DNA of 64,000 nucleotides from Tragulus kanchil (Eukaryota > Chordata > Mammalia > Artiodactyla > Tragulidae), in the NCBI GenBank assembly GCA_022376925.1, contig JAIOJX010000004.1, positions 6,820,001 through 6,884,000 of the forward strand, written 5' to 3'. Below the pieces are notes generated by a model. It saw only the letters and a program-made list of their open reading frames with translations, searched no databases and was not told the origin of the DNA. The position numbers were made by a program, and so were the translations under genes. Of the stretch, positions 22,645 to 33,480 are shown one piece after another. Each line of letters starts with the position of its first letter. The first letter of the stretch is position 1.

Positions 22645-23210
22645 TTTCTTTCTTTTTTCTTAATTTTTATTTTTTAATTTATTTTTAAAATTTTATTCAA
22701 GTATAATTTATTTATACTGTTTTGTTAAATTCTTATATTTCATATTATGGTTTATCCTAGAATATTGAATGTAGGTCTCTGTGCTATTTAGTAAGACCTT
22801 CTGATTTATCCATCCTGTGTATGCTCATTTGAATCTTCAAATCCCCAAATCCCAACCCATCCCTCCCTCAACCACCTCTCCCCCTTGGCAAGCACCGGTC
22901 TGTTTTCTATGTCTGTGATTCTGTTTCACAGGTAGGTTCATTTCTTTCATAGATTCCGATACACGTGGTATCATATGATACCTACCTTTTTCTGACTTAC
23001 TTCACTTATGATAATCTCTAGGTCCATTCATGTTTCTACAAATGGCATTATTTCATTCTTTTTTTGACTGAGTAGCATTCACATCATCTTTATCCATTCC
23101 TCTGTTGATGAACATTGAGACTATTTCCACGTCTCAGTTACTGTGTGTACTGCTGCAGTGAACATAAGTGTATGTGTATCTCTTCCAATTATGGTTTTCT
23201 CTGGGTGTAT
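22645..23210 (-). mobile_element. old L1 3' end, antisense, truncated at the D5 junction
   Basis: An L1 3' UTR with 'tttatcctagaatattgaat' and ctgttttctatgtctgtgat, then the ORF2 end (cattcatgtttctacaaatg). It stops abruptly at the D5 junction in 'ctctgggtgtat'. The complete version is the right arm. Confidence 0.7.
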
Positions 23211-23435
23211 AGAGAGCTGCAATGAACACTGGGGTACACCTCTTTCAGTTTTGATTTCATCAGGATATAGGCCTAAGAGTGGGATTGCTGGGTCATAGGG
23301 TGCTTCTATTTTTAGTTTTTTAAGGAATCTCCATATTGTCTTCCATAGAGGTTGTATCAATTTACATTCCCACCAGCAATGCAAGAGGGTTCCCTTTTCT
23401 CCACACCCTCTCCAGCACTTGTTTACATGGGACAT
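23121..23435 (-). pseudogene. chimeric frame across the D5 junction
   Basis: The first 66 codons repeat the L1 ORF2p C-terminus at 21782-22234, including the C-x3-C-x7-H-x4-C motif. The 4-bp loss shifts the frame, and after the junction it reads through the unrelated old L1. An artefact of the duplication, not a gene. Confidence 0.8.
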
Positions 23436-23845
23436 TTTTAAGGGAAGTATATTCGGTAATATTGATGATCAGAAAAAGCACTCTGAAATTTGTACTGTCA
23501 GCAAATTGAAACTAGTGCATTTCTGTTTTGAATGAGGTATTTATCTAGCTGAGAAGGCATATTCTGTATTTATTTAGCAAACTAGGATAAAATGAGAGAG
23601 GAAAGCTTATCTGAATCTTTATTAACATAGAAAGTAATTTCGCTAAATCACGTTTGTAAAAAGTTCAGTGACACAACTCTCAGTTGTATCAAATGAAGCC
23701 CAAATGGTTTATTTCACTATACTTTTAACACTCAAATGGATGTGTTTGGATTTAGGAGCTAGCTTCTGATTCACCTGCAGTATTTTTGTTTGTTTGTTAG
23801 CAACCTTATTTCTTTGGTAAGCCTTAGGATTCTAGTGCTTCTTTT

Positions 23846-24655
23846 TTTCTTTCTTTTTTCTTAATTTTTATTTTTTAATTTATTTTTAAAATTTTATTCA
23901 AGTATAATTTATTTATACTGTTTTGTTAAATTCTTATATTTCATATTATGGTTTATCCTAGAATATTGAATGTAGGTCTCTGTGCTATTTAGTAAGACCT
24001 TCTGATTTATCCATCCTGTGTATGCTCATTTGAATCTTCAAATCCCCAAATCCCAACCCATCCCTCCCTCAACCACCTCTCCCCCTTGGCAAGCACCGGT
24101 CTGTTTTCTATGTCTGTGATTCTGTTTCACAGGTAGGTTCATTTCTTTCATAGATTCCGCATACACGTGGTATCATATGATACCTACCTTTTTCTGACTT
24201 ACTTCACTTATGATAATCTCTAGGTCCATTCATGTTTCTACAAATGGCATTATTTCATTCTTTTTTTGACTGAGTAGCATTCACATCATCTTTATCCATT
24301 CCTCTGTTGATGAACATTGAGACTATTTCCACGTCTCAGTTACTGTGTGTACTGCTGCAGTGAACATAAGTGTATGTGTATCTCTTCCAATTATGGTTTT
24401 CTCTGGGTGTATGCCCAGGAGTGAGACTTCTGGATCATATAGCAACTCCATTTTTTGTTGTCTGAGGAATCTGTATACTATTTTCCATAGTGGCTATACC
24501 ACTATGATACAGTCCATACTTTTGGTGTACATTCCCACCAAAAGTGTGGGAGGGTTCTGTTTTCTCCATGCCCTCTTCAGCCTTCGTAAATTGTGGACCT
24601 TCTAAAGATGGCTGTTCTGACTGGTGAGAGGTGATACCTCATTGTGGTTTTTCTC
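23846..24655 (-). mobile_element. old L1 3' end, antisense (D5 right arm, complete)
   Basis: Same L1 as 22645-23210, but it continues past the D5 edge through 'tgcccaggagtgagacttct' and 'tacattcccaccaaaagtgt' to 'gaggtgatacctcattgtgg'. This shows the original undisturbed order. Confidence 0.72.
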
Positions 24656-24771
24656 TCTCTCTTTTTTAAGAGATACTAAAGGTTTTTAAAGTTATTATTA
24701 CAAAGCAATAAATAATTATGGTGAAACATCGAAAGTTACAGGAAGAAATAAGACAAAAATTATCAGCCCCA

Positions 24772-25103
24772 GGGCTTCCCCTGGTGGTCCAGTGGGTAAG
24801 GACACCTCCTTGCAGTGCAAGTAGGGGGCGCCGGTTCGATCCCTGGCCTGGGAAGATCCCACATGCCGCAGAGCGGATGGATGGATGTGTCCAATTACCA
24901 AACCGGAGCTCTGGAGCCCATGCGCCCAGAGCCGGCGCTCTTCGACAACAGACACCACCGCGATGGGAGGCCCACAGGAGCCAAAGAACAAAGACGGATG
25001 AAAATAGGGAAATGAAAGAGCAATAGAAGTGTCTCGCCCGCTCCCCACCCTCCCCGACCCGACCCCCGCCCAAAATAAATAAATAAATCTTAAAAAAAAA
25101 AAA
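24772..25103 (+). mobile_element. full-length young long CHR-type SINE
   Basis: Head gggcttcccctggtggtcca, B box gccggttcgatccctggcc, body gagctctggagcccatgcgc and gccaaagaacaaagacggat, a C-rich block at 25036-25071, then (AAAT)n, tct and an A tail. Target-site duplication aaaaattatcagcccca (24755-24771) and aaaaattatcaacccca (25104-25120), one mismatch. The copy appears complete at both ends and defines the family in this window. Confidence 0.92.
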
Positions 25104-25120
25104 AAAAATTATCAACCCCA

Positions 25121-25954
25121 TTCTATTCCTCCCCAAAACCCAAGATTCTTTTCTAGGGTAACAATGCAATAGACTCATGTGTGTGTATAAATTTTCATTT
25201 CAAAATCAAAGTTTATACCCATAATCTGTCATTAAGTAAACTGAGTTGTCTTTTAGGTGGCATAGATAGCCTGCCAGGGCAGTGGTGAAGTCTTTTTCTA
25301 GAAAGAGGGAAAGACCCTCAAAACTCACAACAAAAATTATTTGGTCAGCTATCTTTAAAAGAGAGAAAACTGTGCAGAAGAGAGAATTTTACAGTTTTTA
25401 TAAAAAGATTTAATTTCTTATCTCTATCTTTAATATTAAGTTGTCTTAAAGAATTATCAACATGTAAATCAAGTCGTTATCTTGTCTTTGTCTCATATTC
25501 CTTTAACTCATGTTTTGTTTAGTTCCATGCCTCAAAGTCACAAAAATCACTTCCTTTTCTAGAGGAAATTATCATCGTAAAGTATATAACAACTTAGAGG
25601 AAATACATGTCACCACAGTCATTAAATAACCCAACATTTTCTTCAGGCATTGTCAGACCCACATGCCCTGAAGGGCTTGCATGTGTGGACCCTGGCTGAG
25701 GTGGTACCTGATAGGTGTTTGACAGTTCATGAGTGACTGAATATCTGAGCTAGAGGTTTTGTTTTGCCCAATATTGTTTGTATAGTACAACTGTTTGCTT
25801 TGTGTCATACGTTACAAATGAAATACAGTCCCTACTGTCAAGGAGCATAGAACCTAGCAATTTTTGTGACTTTGATCTATTTATAAATGGAGGGATGTAC
25901 TGCTTTGTATGTAAATTCACATGGATTTGGAAAGAAAACCTGATACCCTGATAG
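25121..25954. other. unannotated sequence
   Basis: Nothing recognised. From 25593 it is the left arm of D6. Confidence 0.35.
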
Positions 25955-26110
25955 CTTTTTTTTAAAGTGAAGAATAATTGCTTTACTAAAGCAATTAGTA
26001 GAGCTGTCGTGTTGGTTTCTGCCTTATAACATCATGATTCAGCAATAAGTATATATACACACACATATATTCTCAGTGTAGTTTTGATTTGCATTTTTCT
26101 AATTATTGTG
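25955..26110 (-). mobile_element. L1 3' UTR and L1-like fragments, antisense
   Basis: gaagaataattgctttacta and 'gttggtttctgccttataac' resemble the artiodactyl L1 3' UTR. 'gtagttttgatttgcatttt' at 26079 resembles an internal L1 segment. The copy in D6 is about 27096-27253. Confidence 0.55.
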
Positions 26111-26151
26111 CTGCTTGTTTATATATATAAAATTTGGACCTCTTTTGTTGA

Positions 26152-26394
26152 TTTTTTATTTATTTGTTGTCATCCATCTTTATTCTTTGGCCTGTGTGGG
26201 TCTCCCATTGCAGTGGCCTCTCTTGGTGTAGAGCACCAGCCCTGGGCACCTGCTCTCCAGAGCACTGGCTCATAATTGGGCGCACTGGTCCAGCCACTTC
26301 ACCGCACTTGGGATCTTCCTAGGCCAGGGATTGAACTGGTGCCTCTTGCATTGCACGGTGGACTCTTCATCCACTGGACCACCAGGGAAGCTCT
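26152..26394 (-). mobile_element. long CHR-type SINE, antisense (D6 left arm)
   Basis: catccatctttattctttgg, 'gtgtgggtctcccattgcag', cttcctaggccagggattga and 'gaccaccagggaagctc' are in antisense family order. An older copy without the C-rich tail. Confidence 0.85.
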
Positions 26395-27294
26395 GCTTGT
26401 TTTGGGTTTTTTTTGATGGCTATTTTCAATACAGATGGAAATGTTGCCTTGCAACTCAAAAGGAGAGTCTTGAGAAACTGAGGTTAGTGGACAATTTGAT
26501 ATTCAGAAGAAACATAATTTAGGAGAAAAGGGGTGCTATTCTGGACAGCTGTGTTATGGATGAACTATAATAAGGGGCAGAGATGTGGAAGAGCAGTGAA
26601 ATGCTGGTGACACAGCAGGGATCCTGACATGGTGTATCCATAGGTATATGGAAAAAAAGAAAGTGTGAGTCACTAAGTCATATCCGAAAAGGGGTTGCTA
26701 TTTGGAAGTTCTTTCAGAATACATCTAAATAACCTTAGAGGAAATACATGTCACCACAGTCATTAAATAACCCAACATTTTCTTCAGGCATTGTCAGACC
26801 CACATGCCCTGAAGGGCTTGCATGTGTGGACCCTGGCTGAGGTGGTACCTGATAGGTGTTTGACAGTTCATGAGTGACTGAATATCTGAGCTAGAGGTTT
26901 TGTTTTGCCCAATATTGTTTGTATAGTACAACTGTTTGCTTTGTGTCATACGTTACAAATGAAATACAGTCCCTACTGTCAAGGAGCATAGAACCTAGCA
27001 ATTTTTGTGACTTTGATCTATTTATAAATGGAGGGATGTACTGCTTTGTATGTAAATTCACATGGATTTGGAAAGAAAACCTGATACCCTGATAGCTTTT
27101 TTTTAAAGTGAAGAATAATTGCTTTACTAAAGCAATTAGTAGAGCTGTCGTGTTGGTTTCTGCCTTATAACATCATGATTCAGCAATAAGTATATATACA
27201 CACACACATATATTCTCAGTGTAGTTTTGATTTGCATTTTTCTAATTATTGTGCTGCTTGTTTATATATATAAAATTTGGACCTCTTTTGTTGA

Positions 27295-27537
27295 TTTTTT
27301 ATTTATTTGTTGTCATCCATCTTTATTCTTTGGCCTGTGTGGGTCTCCCATTGCAGTGGCCTCTCTTGGTGTAGAGCACCAGCCCTGGGCACCTGCTCTC
27401 CAGAGCACTGGCTCATAATTGGGCGCACTGGTCCAGCCACTTCACCGCACTTGGGATCTTCCTAGGCCAGGGATTGAACTGGTGCCTCTTGCATTGCACG
27501 GTGGACTCTTCATCCACTGGACCACCAGGGAAGCTCT
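27295..27537 (-). mobile_element. long CHR-type SINE, antisense (D6 right arm)
   Basis: D6 duplicate of 26152-26394. Confidence 0.85.
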
Positions 27538-27804
27538 GCTTGTTTTGGGTTTTTTTTGATGGCTATTTTCAATACAGATGGAAATGTTGCCTTGCAACTC
27601 AAAAGGAGAGTCTTGAGAAACTGAGGTTAGGGGACAATTTGATATTCAGAAGAAACATAATTTAGGAGAAAAGGGGTGCTATTCTGGACAGCTGTGTTAT
27701 GGATGAACTATAATAAGGGGCAGAGATGTGGAAGAGCAGTGAAATGCTGGTGACACAGCAGGGATCCTGACATGGTGTATCCATAGGTATATGGAAAAAA
27801 AGAA

Positions 27805-28013
27805 AGTGTGAGTCACTAAGTCATATCCGACTCTGTGACCCCATGGACTGTGGTCCACCAGGCTCCTCTGTCTATGGAATTTTCCAGGTGAGAATTCTAG
27901 AGTGGCTTGCCATTCCCTTCTCCAGGGGATCTTCCTGAACCAGGGATCAAATCCCAGGTATCCTTCATTGCAGACAGATTCTTTATCATCTGAGCTACCA
28001 AGGAAGCCCTATA
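27805..28013 (-). mobile_element. Bov-tA SINE, antisense
   Basis: gtgtgagtcactaagtcata (tail), gtggtccaccaggctcctct, gatcttcctgaaccagggat and 'gctaccaaggaagccct' (head). Near full length. Its first bases fall inside D6. Confidence 0.9.
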
Positions 28014-28334
28014 CATAGGTGTATGTATACATACATTTACATGTATGTGTAAACATGTGCATGATACATATAACTGTATATATCTTTATAATACAGAAGG
28101 ATCTGAATATTAAAAATGATTTTTTCGATCTATTAGAAAGAAAGTCTAAACTATTTATAATGTCACCTCTGAGAGATACAACACTGCTGCATGTCTTCTG
28201 ATCTGTGTGTGTGTGTGGTACCCAAAGTCCTCACGTAATCCCACTCATTCACTAAAAGACATTTAAATGTCATCATCACGATCATTATTTTCTAATTAGA
28301 TATCCCTGAGTAGAGTTTGGTTTCTTCCATGTTA
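28014..28334. other. unannotated sequence
   Basis: AT-rich with (TG)n at about 28205-28217. The 60-codon frame at 28019-28201 is low-complexity. Confidence 0.4.
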
Positions 28335-28441
28335 CAGGAACCTAGTCATTTAACCTTTCTAAGATTTCCTTAACTGTACAAGCAATACAACTACTATGCA
28401 GATAGTACTAAGAGTGCTGTCCCTGGAATGAGCTAATATTA

Positions 28442-28622
28442 TGATTCTCAGTTTTGAATGTGCATTAGAATCACCCAAGATCTTTGAAATATTCTGATGC
28501 ACCCCACTTCCCCAGAACATGAGATTTCATTGTATTTACCTGGCTTGTCATTTTTTTCCCCTAAAGTATTATCTAGATGACGTGATCATGTGATATAACC
28601 AGGACTGAAAAGCACTGCAATA
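28442..28622 (+). mobile_element. MER5A-like DNA transposon remnant
   Basis: 'gtgcattagaatcaccca' after a 'gattctcagttttgaatg' end, 'aaatattctgatgcacccc' internally, and a 'ggactgaaaagcactgc' right end match the order of the hAT-Charlie element MER5A. The segment just before it (28335-28440) may be a MIR. Confidence 0.65.
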
Positions 28623-28749
28623 ATATGTGAAAAATTCTACTTAGAATTCAAAAAGGCATGAGCACCATTATTACACTATGATTTTTTAAAACAATGAATT
28701 AATAAAACATGCTAGCACTGTACCTCTGTTTTTGCATTCTGCGTAAGGT

Positions 28750-29030
28750 GCAGCGTTTATTGCCAAGTATGTGTCACTACCTTTTCTATCAATTTTCATG
28801 GCTGCTTGGTATTCCGTAGTATCCTTGCAGTCCAGTTTACTTCATTAGCTGCACATTAGAAATTTAAGTCCTTCTAAGTATTTGACTATTCTAAAGAATA
28901 TTGCAAAGAGGCATGTGCTTAAAAATCTTCATAGCTGTTGAGCTATTTCCTTAGGAACTGCTGGCTCAGAGTGTACATCCATTTTTGAGGCTTCTGAACA
29001 TTACCAAACTGCCCTGCTTAATGGAATGAT
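28750..29030 (-). mobile_element. old L1-like fragment, antisense
   Basis: ggctgcttggtattccgtag, 'tcatagctgttgagctattt' and 'acattaccaaactgccctgc' are spaced like the ORF2/3' end of an old L1 in antisense. Strongly diverged. Confidence 0.4.
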
Positions 29031-29560
29031 CAATATCATTTAGGATGCATTAGGGCTACAAATAAGAAAAAGCATACTTCAAATTGACTTAAACAATAAA
29101 GGAGATTTATTGGCTCAAATAACTGGCAAATCTAGAGATTAAGTGAATTTCAGGGCTAGTTGGATTTAGCATTTCAATGATACCATCAAAGATCTGTCTA
29201 CATCACTTCATCTCTTGCCTTAGCCCTATTCCATACCAGCTTTTTCTGTGGTCAGAATAAGGCTGCCAACAGTTCTCAGGGAAGCAAGATTCTTCATCCA
29301 GATACAGGAAGAGAAACAGTCTCTTTAAGACATTTTCCTAGAACAAGGAAGCTGTTTTCTTTAAAATTTTGTCAAAGCATGCCTCACATCTTACTGGTCT
29401 GATTTTGATTTATCAGAGATGTGAATATGCTAATCAGTTTATGCCTGGGTCCCATGTTCTGCCCTTAAACGAGGGAGTGAAGTAAACTTTGCCCAGAGCT
29501 CCTAGGGTGCAGGAGAGAGGCTTCAGTACCTTGAAGGGAGAATGCACCTTGAGAAGACAA
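29031..29560. mobile_element. unclassified old interspersed repeat-like sequence
   Basis: 'gacttaaacaataaaggaga' followed by 'tttattggctcaaataactg' is a combination I associate with a medium-reiterated mammalian repeat, but I cannot name the family. It could be single-copy. Confidence 0.3.
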
Positions 29561-30112
29561 ATGCAGTGACCAAGATCAAAAAAGTCCCAAAGAGAATCAG
29601 AGCAGGATGCTGTTCACAAGGTTGAAATGAGGGGAAGAAAATGAGTCAATGAGAAATAAAGCTTTACAAAGAATTGAGACTACCAAAATCAACTGCTGAC
29701 AATTTAATTTCTGTAGCTGTAGAGGCCCATCAGTTAACATGCTGTTGACCTAAGAAGGGAATTACTCCCAGCTGCCCATTCCCACCAGGATGTGGCATGA
29801 CATGTTATGTCCATACTCACCTGATGAATTTTACAGTGTAGTAGGCTGTTGGGTTAATCTGCAACCAGAGTAGCCAATTCAGTTTCCTATAATATTTTAT
29901 CACTCAAGTAAACAATTTCTTATAACAAACATAAACCCCAATCGTAAGTAGTGAAACCATTTACCAAATAATTAAGCAGGGCTGTGGTAGCAATAGAGGA
30001 TTTGTAGTTCTAACAAGTTTGCAGGAGAGATTGATGTTGCTTGTTAATGGTCTCATCCTTTGAGAAACACTGCCACACTGCATGGACATAAGAGGTGACC
30101 CCAGGAGCAGGA

Positions 30113-30275
30113 GAATCCTGGGTTTGAGTCCACATGCTCATCAGCTCTGAGAACTAAGAAAAGTTCCTTAACTGCTAAGCCTCAATTTCCCTAATGTAGA
30201 AACAGGGTAAAAGAGTAACACTATCTCATCCTGTTGTTGGGAGGGTTAAATTGGGAGAGAGAATGAATGAACTTC
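30113..30275 (+). mobile_element. MIR SINE remnant (D7 left arm)
   Basis: cctgggtttgagtccacatg, 'cctcaatttccctaatgtag' and 'gttgttgggagggttaaatt' follow MIR. The duplicate in the right arm is about 31256-31418. Confidence 0.65.
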
Positions 30276-30410
30276 TTACCCTTAGCTCAAGTGTCACCTA
30301 CGCAGGGAAGCTTTCTTGATATGTCTTATTGAGCCAGTTTCCTTTTGTACGTGCTCAAGTACAATGTAACTCTTCTTTTAAGGGCACTAATCCCAATTTT
30401 TTTTAAACAT

Positions 30411-30626
30411 TCATGCATGTGTGCTAAGCCACTTTAGTCATGTCTGACACTTTGCACCCCTGTGGACTGTAGCTCACCAGCCTCCTCTGTCCATGGGATT
30501 CTGTCCATGGGCAAGTCTACTGGAGCAGGTTGCCATGCCCTCTTCCAGGGGATCTTCCAGACTCAGGGATTGATCCCGTGTCTCTTAGGCCTCCTGTAAT
30601 TGCAGGTGGGTTCTTTAACACCACAT
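30411..30626 (-). mobile_element. Bov-tA SINE, antisense, first of three duplicated copies
   Basis: tgtgctaagccactttagtc, gactgtagctcaccagcctc, gatcttccagactcagggat. It contains an internal doubled segment 'tctgtccatgggattctgtccatggg' (written here as its unit ctgtccatggg). Same locus as 31553-31768 and 32674-32888. Confidence 0.88.
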
Positions 30627-31552
30627 AGTAGGGTTATACTTGATTGATATCTATCTTACCAACCAAAGTGTGGATTTCAGGCAACAAGGATATCTAATAT
30701 ATTTTAAGCTAATCATTGCATGTTCAGATCCCAGCACAAAGCATGACCAAATCAATGCTGACAAGGTTGAAATGAGGAAGAAAATGAGTCAATGAGAAAT
30801 AAAGCTTTACAAAGAATTGAGACTACCAAAATCAACTGCTGACAATTTAATTTCTGTAGCTGTAGAGGCCCATCAGTTAACATGCTGTTGACCTAAGAAG
30901 GGAATTACTCCCAGCTGCCCATTCCCACCAGGATGTGGCATGACATGTTATGTCCATACTCACCTGATGAATTTTACAGTGTAGTAGGCTGTTGGGTTAA
31001 TCTGCAACCAGAGTAGCCAATTCAGTTTCCTATAATATTTTATCACTCAAGTAAACAATTTCTTATAACAAACATAAACCCCAATCGTAAGTAGTGAAAC
31101 CATTTACCAAATAATTAAGCAGGGCTGTGGTAGCAATAGAGGATTTGTAGTTCTAACAAGTTTGCAGGAGAGATTGATGTTGCTTGTTAATGGTCTCATC
31201 CTTTGAGAAACACTGCCACACTGCATGGACATAAGAGGTGACCCCAGGAGCAGGAGAATCCTGGGTTTGAGTCCACATGCTCATCAGCTCTGAGAACTAA
31301 GAAAAGTTCCTTAACTGCTAAGCCTCAATTTCCCTAATGTAGAAACAGGGTAAAAGAGTAACACTATCTCATCCTGTTGTTGGGAGGGTTAAATTGGGAG
31401 AGAGAATGAATGAACTTCTTACCCTTAGCTCAAGTGTCACCTACGCAGGGAAGCTTTCTTGATATGTCTTATTGAGCCAGTTTCCTTTGTACGTTCTCAA
31501 GTACAATGTAACTCTTCTTTTAAGGGCACTAATCCCAATTTTTTTTAAACAT

Positions 31553-31768
31553 TCATGCATGTGTGCTAAGCCACTTTAGTCATGTCTGACACTTTGCACC
31601 CCTGTGGACTGTAGCTCACCAGCCTCCTCTGTCCATGGGATTCTGTCCATGGGCAAGTCTACTGGAGCAGGTTGCCATGCCCTCTTCCAGGGGATCTTCC
31701 AGACTCAGGGATTGATCCCGTGTCTCTTAGGCCTCCTGTAATTGCAGGTGGGTTCTTTAACACCACAT
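31553..31768 (-). mobile_element. Bov-tA SINE, antisense, second copy
   Basis: Duplicate of 30411-30626, in the D7 right arm and D8 left arm. Confidence 0.88.
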
Positions 31769-32029
31769 AGTAGGGTTATACTTGATTGATATCTATCTTA
31801 CCAACCAAAGTGTGGATTTCAGGCAACAAGGATATCTAATATATTTTAAGCTAATCATTGCATGTTCAGTAACTCCCAGCACTGAAAAGAGCACCTGTTG
31901 TATACATATATTAATATACACGTTAATATATATAATATAAATATTAATCCACTTAACATGTAAGGTGATCAGTGCAATTTCTGAAACAATAAGGATTAAA
32001 CTTAGGTTGTTAAAAATAATTTTCTATTC

Positions 32030-32357
32030 CTTTTTTTTAGAATTTATTTATTTATTTATTTATTTGGCGGGGGAGTGGGTTAGGGAGGGAGGGAGGCAGG
32101 TGGGCCACTTCTATCAGTCTTTCATTTATTCAGTTTCATCCATCTTTGTTCTCTTGCCCGTGTGGGCCTCCCATCGCAGTGGCCTCTGTTGTAGAGCACC
32201 GGCTCTGGACGCATGCGCTCCAGAGCTCCGGCTCGGTAGTTGGACACATGGGTCCAGCTGCTCCGTGGCACGTGGGATCTTCCCAGGGCAGGGATCGAAC
32301 CAGCACCCCTTGCACTGCAAGGCGGTGTCTTTACCCACTGGACCACCAGGGAAGCCC
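32030..32357 (-). mobile_element. full-length long CHR-type SINE, antisense (D8 left arm)
   Basis: Begins in antisense with a T run and (TTTA)n, then the G-rich strand of the tail block at 32066-32104, then body and head ending 'ccaccagggaagccc'. A perfect 13-bp target-site duplication, taattttctattc, stands at 32017-32029 and 32358-32370. Confidence 0.92.
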
Positions 32358-32673
32358 TAATTTTCTATTCTTATTTTGTATTTTCACTTGACTGTTTTAG
32401 GGGCATTCATCATCTATTTTCACTCTCCCATCCACAATCTAGTCCTTAAATTTCTTAAAGTACAGAAATAGAATTTGGTGCTGTCTGAGAGAGAGACGAG
32501 AGGGAGAGAGAAACTGACTTGTAAATGGTAATACGTCCTAAAACATTCCATGTGTGATTGATTATAACTTTCTAGTGACTGTTGCAGGGTTAAGTAGGTC
32601 ATCAGTTCCTAATCAGTGCCTGATGCTCAATCGTAACTCTTTTAAGGGCACTAATCCCATTTTTTTTAAACAT

Positions 32674-32888
32674 TCATGCATGTGTGCTAAGCCACTTTAG
32701 TCATGTCTGACACTTTGCACCCTGTGGACTGTAGCTCACCAGCCTCCTCTGTCCATGGGATTCTGTCCATGGGCAAGTCTACTGGAGCAGGTTGCCATGC
32801 CCTCTTCCAGGGGATCTTCCAGACTCAGGGATTGATCCCGTGTCTCTTAGGCCTCCTGTAATTGCAGGTGGGTTCTTTAACACCACAT
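32674..32888 (-). mobile_element. Bov-tA SINE, antisense, third copy
   Basis: Third copy of the locus at 30411-30626, in the right arm of D8, one C shorter. Confidence 0.88.
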
Positions 32889-33149
32889 AGTAGGGTTATA
32901 CTTGATTGATATCTATCTTACCAACCAAAGTGTGGATTTCAGGCAACAAGGATATCTAATATATTTTAAGCTAATCATTGCATGTTCAGTAACTCCCAGC
33001 ACTGAAAAGAGCACCTGTTGTATACATATATTAATATACACGTTAATATATATAATATAAATATTAATCCACTTAACATGTAAGGTGATCAGTGCAATTT
33101 CTGAAACAATAAGGATTAAACTTAGGTTGTTAAAAATAATTTTCTATTC

Positions 33150-33480
33150 CTTTTTTTTAGAATTTATTTATTTATTTATTTATTTGGCGGGGGAGTAGGT
33201 TGGGGAGGGAGGGGGGCGGGTGGGCCACTTCTGTTGGTCTTTCATTTATTCAGTTTCATCCATCTTTGTTCTCTCGCCCATGTGGGCCTCCCATCGCAGT
33301 GGCCTCTATTGTCACAGAGCACCGGCTCTGGGCGCATGCGCTCCAGAGCTCCGGCTCGGTAATTGGACACATGGGTCCAGCTGCTCCGTGGCACGTGGGA
33401 TCTTCCCAGGGCAGGGATCGAACCAGCACCCCTTGCACTGCAAGGCGGTGTCTTTACCCACTGGACCACCAGGGAAGCCC
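33150..33480 (-). mobile_element. long CHR-type SINE, antisense (D8 right arm)
   Basis: D8 copy of 32030-32357, with the same target-site duplication (33137-33149, 33481-33493). It differs from its partner at about a dozen sites while the flanks do not. Confidence 0.92.

Larger units (their letters stand above)
22001..24412. repeat. direct duplication D5 (offset 1205, falling to 1201)
   Basis: The unit 22001-23205 is repeated at 23206-24407. The 5-bp word tgtat stands at the left edge (22001), the junction (23206) and the right edge (24408). The right arm lacks 4 bp near 23238, close to the junction, and gains one C near 24155. The junction joins an old L1 to the young L1 in mid-ORF. Confidence 0.95.
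25593..27830. repeat. direct duplication D6 (offset 1141-1143)
   Basis: Left arm 25593-26687, spacer 26688-26733 (46 bp), right arm 26734-27830. Differences: one AC unit near 26058/27200 and one T/G change near 26487/27630. The left arm ends seven bases after the 'cactaagtca' of a Bov-tA tail, whereas the right arm continues into the full Bov-tA. The end of the spacer loosely resembles the left flank. Confidence 0.94.
29616..31869. repeat. direct duplication D7 (offset 1145, falling to 1142)
   Basis: Left arm 29616-30727, spacer 30728-30760 (33 bp), right arm 30761-31869. The spacer start (atcccagcacaaagc) resembles the right flank (taactcccagcactgaaaag) and its end (atcaatgctg) resembles the left flank (ggatgctgttc). 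Only run-length changes and one base change occur inside the arms. Its last part, 31508-31869, is also the start of D8. Confidence 0.95.

Noticed and set aside
24666..25178. 170-codon reverse open frame
   Set aside because: Antisense translation of the full-length SINE at 24772-25103.
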